Assembly (NCBI GenBank): GCA_002839855.1
Contig: PGYV01000012.1
Span: 1 to 64,000, forward strand
Reading direction: 5' to 3'
Source of the DNA: Candidatus Goldiibacteriota bacterium HGW-Goldbacteria-1
GTDB taxonomy: Bacteria; Oederibacteriota; PGYV01
Length of the DNA: 64,000 nt
Numbering within the stretch: position 1 is the stretch's first letter; the number at the start of each line of letters is the position of its first letter. The notes below the pieces were generated by a model that saw only the letters and a program-made list of their open reading frames with translations, had not been told where the DNA came from and ran no database searches. The position numbers and the translations under genes are program-made. Below are positions 59,785 to 64,000 of this stretch, one piece after another.

Positions 59785-60877
59785 CAGGCGGGCTCCAGTA
59801 TTTTCCGCGTTCTCTCATGTCCTGTAAACTGATGCCAAGAATTTCCGCAGCCCTGCTGACGGTAATTATCTCCTTTTCAATAGCATCGCGCACAAGGCCG
59901 ATAAGGCGGACTTCCATGAAGTCTACCCTGTCAAGTTTATGAGGTTCATAATGATTTTTTAAATCATGCCCATAAATCGCCTTATATTGCACAGCAAAAA
60001 CTCTATATGCATTTGAATCAGTTAATCTCATGTCAATTAGCCTTCTTAAAACAGTCTTATAACTTACTTTAAAGTATCTTTTTATATCAAGGACGCTATG
60101 AACCCAATGCAGGCCTTTATTTTCCTGCAATTTTGCAATAAATGCTTTCTCCGGCATCAGAAAATAACTTCCAAACCGGTCAGCTTCCGCTTCCTGTTTT
60201 TCTATCTCTAAAACCTCATTTACATTAAAAGATTCACGATGCATATAAATATGTCCAAGTTCATGCGCCACGGTAAATATCTGCCTTTCAACACTTATTT
60301 CATTATTTACATTAACAGCAATAGCCGGGTATTTACCTTTATGAATAAGCGATATCCCGGAAAGATTATCATCATTTTCATTAAACAGGAATAATTTAAT
60401 GCCTTTAGATTCCACAAGCCCGCAAATATCATTAATCGGCTCAGTTTCCGACAAGCCTAATTTGTGCCTTGCTGATGCCGCTATCTCTTTTGGCGACTTC
60501 AACTTTGCCTGATTAATATCAAAATCAAATTCAGGCTGCTTTTTCATCAGCTTTTCCAGCACACAGAAATTATTCAGCCACATCTTTACTTTATTTAAAA
60601 GTTCTTCTCTGGTATCCATTTGTTTTTTGGTTTTACATTTCTTACAGCGGAATCTTACCTCTGCCATATCAGGCACCACTTCAAAAAAATCCGCAATTTT
60701 TACATTAAAGACTTTCGCCATCCTGTACAAATTGGAAGTTCTGGGTTTAGCGCGTCCGTTCTCAATAGCATTTAAAGCAGCCCTGGTTATTCCCGCTTTT
60801 TCCGCCAGCTCTTCCTGGGTCAATTCGTTCACTTTTCTCAGGCTTTTTACTTTTCGCCCTAACGAATGCAGATTCAT
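59756..60877 (-). CDS. XRE HTH-ImmA/IrrE (M78) metallopeptidase regulator
   Basis: 373 residues with AAGGAGGTAATAAT before the ATG. Residues about 8-65 are an XRE HTH (LTQEELAEKAGITRAALNAI). Residues about 78-85 hold one CKKCK pair. Residues about 135-260 form an M78 domain with HELGH (205-209) and EQEAEADRFGSYFLMP-type third ligand (KQEAEADRFGSYFLM). M78 proteins cleave repressors after stress. Here regulator and peptidase are fused and the PIN gene overlaps the 3' end, so the fusion probably acts as the antitoxin. Confidence 0.92.
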   Translation of the reverse strand: MNLHSLGRKVKSLRKVNELTQEELAEKAGITRAALNAIENGRAKPRTSNLYRMAKVFNVKIADFFEVVPDMAEVRFRCKKCKTKKQMDTREELLNKVKMWLNNFCVLEKLMKKQPEFDFDINQAKLKSPKEIAASARHKLGLSETEPINDICGLVESKGIKLFLFNENDDNLSGISLIHKGKYPAIAVNVNNEISVERQIFTVAHELGHIYMHRESFNVNEVLEIEKQEAEADRFGSYFLMPEKAFIAKLQENKGLHWVHSVLDIKRYFKVSYKTVLRRLIDMRLTDSNAYRVFAVQYKAIYGHDLKNHYEPHKLDRVDFMEVRLIGLVRDAIEKEIITVSRAAEILGISLQDMRERGKYWSPPDGEEKNISQ

Positions 60878-61145
60878 ATTATTACCTCCTTTTCAAAACT
60901 TTACATTTGTATTAATTATACAAAAAAATGTAAAGTTTGTCAATTCGCTGATTTATGCCGCTTTCCGGCAAACTGTAAACAGCGTTCCCCCTGATATCTT
61001 CCGTTTCATCTTCCTTTCCGCCTCTTCTATAACCGGGTAAACTTGGAAGTCAGACCCCGGATTTTAACAGAGCCGCCTGTTATTTCCTATTTAGTATTAT
61101 TATATAAAACCCTCCCGGGTTATTTCTTATTTTCTATTCTTTTTA

Positions 61146-61330
61146 AGGTCCGGCACCAATTATTTCTTTTCCGATTATCGATTTTCGATTCCCGATTTTC
61201 ACACTAAAATTGCAAAGCAATTTTAGTGCCCGGGGACATAGAGGATTTTTACGAGCTACAAAGTAGACCCAACCCCGGACGCACATATTATAAACCAGAA
61301 CAGATTAAATCTTCAATCTTAAAATCTATA
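61146..61330. repeat. Repeat X, copy 2 (hairpin-containing)
   Basis: Partner of 55433-55632. The hairpin arms are at 61201-61210 and 61220-61229. Relative to copy 1, a T-A pair has become C-G (61204 with 61226). The gap 60878-61396 otherwise contains a gtcagacccc motif near 61050 and a MITE end. Confidence 0.85.
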
Positions 61331-61332
61331 TT

Positions 61333-61378
61333 TTAGTGTTTTTTCTATTAAAGCCTTAAGGCAAAGCACGGTGTCGGA
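61333..61378. repeat. MITE right-end fragment
   Basis: ttagtgttttttctattaaagccttaaggcaaagcacggtgtcgg is a diverged right end, directly next to repeat X copy 2. Confidence 0.6.
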
Positions 61379-61396
61379 TTAATAAAGTTTCTCAAC

Positions 61397-62170
61397 TCAA
61401 GGCCCGTCCCTTTTTACTTTTTCTTTTTTAAACCTCTTTCTCTCTATTTTCTGACACTTTGTAATATCATTAACCAATAGATAATCGAGCGGTGTATTTG
61501 AATTTATTTCCGCAACAATTAGGATTTCTTTATTGAACATCTTCCTATAAAAATTCATAACTTCACTATTTTCGCTATTTTTTGTATTTGTATATACAAA
61601 TATTTCATAATTAGGAAATCTAAAACAACAATAAAGTTTACCCAAAAATTTACCAGGGAAAATTCCAGTCAAATAATCTAAATTCGTTTTGGTATTTTTT
61701 CGATAAATTATTGTTAAAAATAAGTCTTCATTATCTGGAATTTCTTTTTTTAGTATTCTCAATGCAATTTTTTCATATTTACCTAGCGAAAACGGAGAAG
61801 AACTTACAGAAACACGCCAGACAAGAGATATAAAAAATCTCCGCAATTCATGAAAACTGAATTGATGTTCTTTTAAAGTATATACAGTACTTAAATCTTT
61901 TTTTAAGGGTTCTTGCTCTGGCAATACACGAAATAATATTTTATTCGCATATCTATCCAATTTACCAATTTCGTTATCACATTCAGCACACATTATCTGT
62001 TCTTTAAAACCATTTTGGAAATTTGGGTTTCTATCAATTTTATTTTCAGAAGGTTTAATAACTGCCACGTTACCTAATTTTTGTAACTGATAAAAACACT
62101 TAGGAATAATATGAGAATCAATCATCTCTTTTTTTTCACCACAAAATTTACAGATACTCATTTGTGACAT
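61397..62170 (-). CDS. HNH/treble-clef endonuclease-like protein
   Basis: 257 residues from the ATG at 62168-62170 (AGGTAGG upstream); an ATG at 62191 is the alternative. CKFCGEKKEMIDSHIIPKCF and IMCAECDNEIGKLD provide two CxxC pairs around SHIIP, as in HNH-like zinc nucleases. The remaining 180 residues (FSFHELRRFFISLVWRVSVS, YEKIALRILKKEIPDNEDLF, IYRKNTKTNLDYLTGIFPG) are helical/beta and unknown. The gene is notably AT-richer than its neighbours, suggesting transfer. A role in defence is a guess. Confidence 0.65.
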   Translation of the reverse strand: MSQMSICKFCGEKKEMIDSHIIPKCFYQLQKLGNVAVIKPSENKIDRNPNFQNGFKEQIMCAECDNEIGKLDRYANKILFRVLPEQEPLKKDLSTVYTLKEHQFSFHELRRFFISLVWRVSVSSSPFSLGKYEKIALRILKKEIPDNEDLFLTIIYRKNTKTNLDYLTGIFPGKFLGKLYCCFRFPNYEIFVYTNTKNSENSEVMNFYRKMFNKEILIVAEINSNTPLDYLLVNDITKCQKIERKRFKKEKVKRDGP

Positions 62171-62344
62171 ATAACCTACCTGCCTATTCATATACTTAAT
62201 ATTTCCTTCCTTTTAAAGATACTATTATCAATTCACAAACTACAAATTCAGACTGTGTATCTATAAGTTTTTAAAATCATAATTTTTTTATTATCGTTTC
62301 TATTTAACTCCAAAGATAATTAGTATAAGTGAGTCCTAATACCT

Positions 62345-62497
62345 TCACTTATTACTTTTATCGGTTTGTAAATATCGATCTTCTTTAGCCCTCTCAATAA
62401 TCCGCCTAAGTTCTTTACTACTGGCTATTTTACCTTTAATACGATGAGCCATACTATAGCAGTTCGAACAAAGAGGTTCTAGATCCAAAAAGAAATC
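62345..62497 (-). pseudogene. 5'-truncated HNH endonuclease fragment
   Basis: The visible C-terminal 45 residues read LDLEPLCSNCYSMAHRIKGK and IASSKELRRIIERAKEDRYL. L-PLCSNCHxMxHR is the second half of an HNH motif; here Tyr replaces the usual His. The frame enters MITE copy C upstream, which supplies spurious codons, and the N-terminal half is absent. It is a remnant cut off by the element or by an associated rearrangement. Confidence 0.7.
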
Positions 62498-62732
62498 CCA
62501 ACACCGTGCCTTGACTAAAGACATTATACAAAAATCTGCCATATTTTAAGGCACTTTCTTTAAAACCATGTAAATAATGAATTTTATCTGCTATCTTAAT
62601 CCCCTGCTGTCTTTTAAAACAGTATCATTTCCCAACAATTACGAATTCCGTTATATTTTATTAGTGTTTATTCTATCAAAGTCATGAGTCAAGGCACAGT
62701 GTCTGGTTACTATGAGTCAAGGCACGGTGTGG
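62498..62732. mobile_element. MITE-like element, copy C
   Basis: The left end ccaacaccgtgccttgact (62498) and right end agtcaaggcacagtgtctgg (to 62706) enclose an interior that aligns with copies A and B. As in copy A, a second right end (atgagtcaaggcacggtgtggg) follows to 62732. It interrupts the HNH gene. Confidence 0.85.
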
Positions 62733-62809
62733 GTTACTTTAAAAAGTGTTAAAATATGTCCGAAAATCTTCAGCCATTATAAACTCCGGATTTGAACAGA
62801 GAATAACAC

Positions 62810-63418
62810 TTAGCTGAAGAGCCAGAACACCCAAGCCAAAGGTTTTGTTATAGTGTTGATAAGTTTGCCATTGCTGTAAATCAGGCAGTAACTAAACTTA
62901 CCATTTACATCATACGCAAATGCCAGCCCATGGTTTACCCCGTTTTTGCAGTTAAATTTATATTTTATTTTTCCGGTTTCGGGGTAAAACTCTTTCTGCA
63001 GCCCTGCATTAATACCATTTTTATAATTTGAAATACTGAAAAGCCTGCCCTGCTCGTCGTAAATCCTTGCCTTGCCGTTCATAACATTCATTCTTATAGT
63101 GTAATTTGCGTGTTGTTTCCCATTCTTATGATAAATTACCACATCTCCATGCGGCAGGCCGTCCTTAAATTTAAGATCGGCGTTTTTTACGCCGTTCTTA
63201 TAATACATAGCTACAGGCCCGTTTATTTCTTCACCTTCGCTTGATACAATCTTATTATGGAATATCGTGTCAGTGGACATCACCTGTACAGCTATTTTTT
63301 CACCGTCTCTGAAGAACGTATTTGTATTTCCTTCGCTTTCAAGAACTATCTCCGCACACAGCAATGCAGGTACCATTACGGCGATTAACGCAGACAGCAT
63401 TAGTAATGTTTTTTTCAT
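62810..63418 (-). CDS. Exported MORN_2 (YwqK-like) repeat protein
   Basis: 202 residues with signal peptide (LMLSALIAVMVPALLCAE) and AAGGGGTTGAG before the ATG. Repeats of about 22 residues match the MORN_2/YwqK family: EINGPVAMYYKNGVKNADLK, FKDGLPHGDVVIYHKNGKQH, MNGKARIYDEQGRLFSISNY, GINAGLQKEFYPETGKIKYK. The end KPLAWVFWLFS is hydrophobic. Although Pfam calls the family toxin-antitoxin, here the protein is exported and more likely a structural or binding repeat protein. Confidence 0.85.
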   Translation of the reverse strand: MKKTLLMLSALIAVMVPALLCAEIVLESEGNTNTFFRDGEKIAVQVMSTDTIFHNKIVSSEGEEINGPVAMYYKNGVKNADLKFKDGLPHGDVVIYHKNGKQHANYTIRMNVMNGKARIYDEQGRLFSISNYKNGINAGLQKEFYPETGKIKYKFNCKNGVNHGLAFAYDVNGKFSYCLIYSNGKLINTITKPLAWVFWLFS

Positions 63419-63506
63419 CTCAACCCCTTAATAAAGCTATATTTTACCGACTTTAACCGGCACAACAACAAATAGAGTAAGAACCTAATTTATAAACCGA
63501 TGTTAT

Positions 63507-63980
63507 TTATTCCTCTGCCGTCTCTGCCTTTCTTTCCTTTGTGCCGTGTATGATTTCTGTCCCAGGAACAGGATTATTATTCAGGTAATCAACCGCATTA
63601 AATACCACATTCACGGTATTTTTTGGTTTCTTATTGTACATTTTTACCCGCGAAGTGGCATTGCAGGGTCTGCAGTATTTGTCTTTTGTCGGGTCTGTCA
63701 TCCGAACCGCGCCCCACACCCCCGGATCTAACATTTCAAAATACCCGTATCCGTTTTCGTAAGCCACTTCCGCAGCTCTGTAAGTGATATAAGGCCCAAT
63801 TTCACTCATGTACATGTTGCCGCCGTGCATTCCAACCCGCCATTCGTCTTCCCCTGTCTTCATGTCCCCGTACCCGCTGCCAAAAATATTTCCCTCATGA
63901 TAAGTCATGGGTGTGACACATCCGCTGAAAAAAAATGTTACAAAAAACAATACCACCGGCACTGCTTTCAATCCGCTCAT
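63507..63980 (-). CDS. CC0125/CC1285-like lipoprotein
   Basis: 157 residues, ATG with AAAGGGGTG upstream. The lipobox is FFFSGCVTPM. SGYGDMKTGEDEWRVGMHGG then TYRAAEVAYENGYGYFEMLD matches the small lipoprotein family CC0125/CC1285 (GYS...YRV-F-GN...RAAELT---GY-YF). In that family the protein sits in the outer membrane or periplasm and has no assigned activity. The C-terminal 60 residues with two Cys (KYCRPCNATS) are an extension. It is probably the last complete gene before the right edge. Confidence 0.75.
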   Translation of the reverse strand: MSGLKAVPVVLFFVTFFFSGCVTPMTYHEGNIFGSGYGDMKTGEDEWRVGMHGGNMYMSEIGPYITYRAAEVAYENGYGYFEMLDPGVWGAVRMTDPTKDKYCRPCNATSRVKMYNKKPKNTVNVVFNAVDYLNNNPVPGTEIIHGTKERKAETAEE

Positions 63981-64000
63981 TTTTCACCCCTTTATTATAT

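Noticed and set aside
62810-63418. YwqK-type antitoxin
   Set aside because: The protein has a signal peptide and no toxin gene beside it. The MORN_2 repeats alone do not support a toxin-antitoxin role.
1-64000. rRNA, tRNA or replication origin
   Set aside because: I saw no tRNA cloverleaf, rRNA-like sequence, DnaA-box cluster or dnaA/dnaN gene by eye. A covariance-model scan was not possible, so a single tRNA could have been missed.

Overview
The window is a fragment of a moderately AT-rich bacterial genome. Almost every gene lies on the minus strand, and no rRNA, tRNA or CRISPR array was seen. The cell envelope is Gram-negative in type: there are about twenty lipoproteins with clear lipoboxes, a TolB-like propeller protease with a likely outer-membrane barrel, M48 envelope proteases and FlgD/T9SS-like C-terminal domains. 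Many exported proteins carry long Thr-rich linkers (TxTxT) between the lipobox or catalytic part and the next domain. This style reminds me of uncultivated groundwater lineages such as Candidatus Goldbacteria, but that is a weak guess from style, not a phylogenetic result. Shine-Dalgarno sites (GGAGG/GGGG) are strong, TTG starts occur, and sigma70 promoters are easily readable.

Layout. 1-9 kb: a CARDB lipoprotein cut by the window edge, then a tightly packed operon (790-8971) holding a zinc-finger protein with an SSB-like tail, a LolA/DUF4412-like protein, a CrtI-family oxidoreductase, a class II photolyase, DUF523-DUF1722, an FG-GAP-like protein, an M48 protease and a propeller protein. 9-17 kb: an 8-bp minisatellite, a tiny XRE operon with an apparently leaderless promoter, a translationally coupled trio (propeller-protease, radical SAM/SPASM, zinc ribbon), a TSP3-repeat lipoprotein and an aminotransferase. 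17-26 kb: a consensus promoter driving a CBM-like lipoprotein, an NSS transporter with its tiny MetS-like subunit and a 10-bp-arm operator-like repeat, a HTH-RhuM-Fic fusion behind four ordered GTTAAC sites, an M48 protease, several lipoproteins and a double PRC-barrel protein. 26-36 kb: secreted adhesin/glycan proteins, among them an IgGFc-binding-like protein, a beta-helix protein and a very large GH5-CBM-malectin cellulase-like enzyme.

36-64 kb is accessory in character. It holds three two-gene toxin-antitoxin-type modules (VapBC, AbiE, Phd-PIN), an XRE/ImmA-PIN pair and a Fic protein. It also has a 7-kb array of five six-bladed NHL-repeat lipoproteins (interrupted by one RHS-like lipoprotein), two further propeller lipoproteins, and many intergenic repeats. 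The repeats include a MITE-like family with 15-17-bp terminal inverted repeats (three full copies and several ends), a 165-bp duplicated element whose hairpin shows a compensatory base pair, a duplicated decayed TM2-like gene, a probable IS30-type transposase remnant and REP-like palindromes.

The most noteworthy items are the paralogous NHL lipoprotein array with signs of recent sequence homogenisation, the MITE-like family, the SSB-tailed zinc-finger protein, the protease/radical-SAM/zinc-ribbon operon, and the symmetric GTTAAC array ahead of the RhuM-Fic gene.
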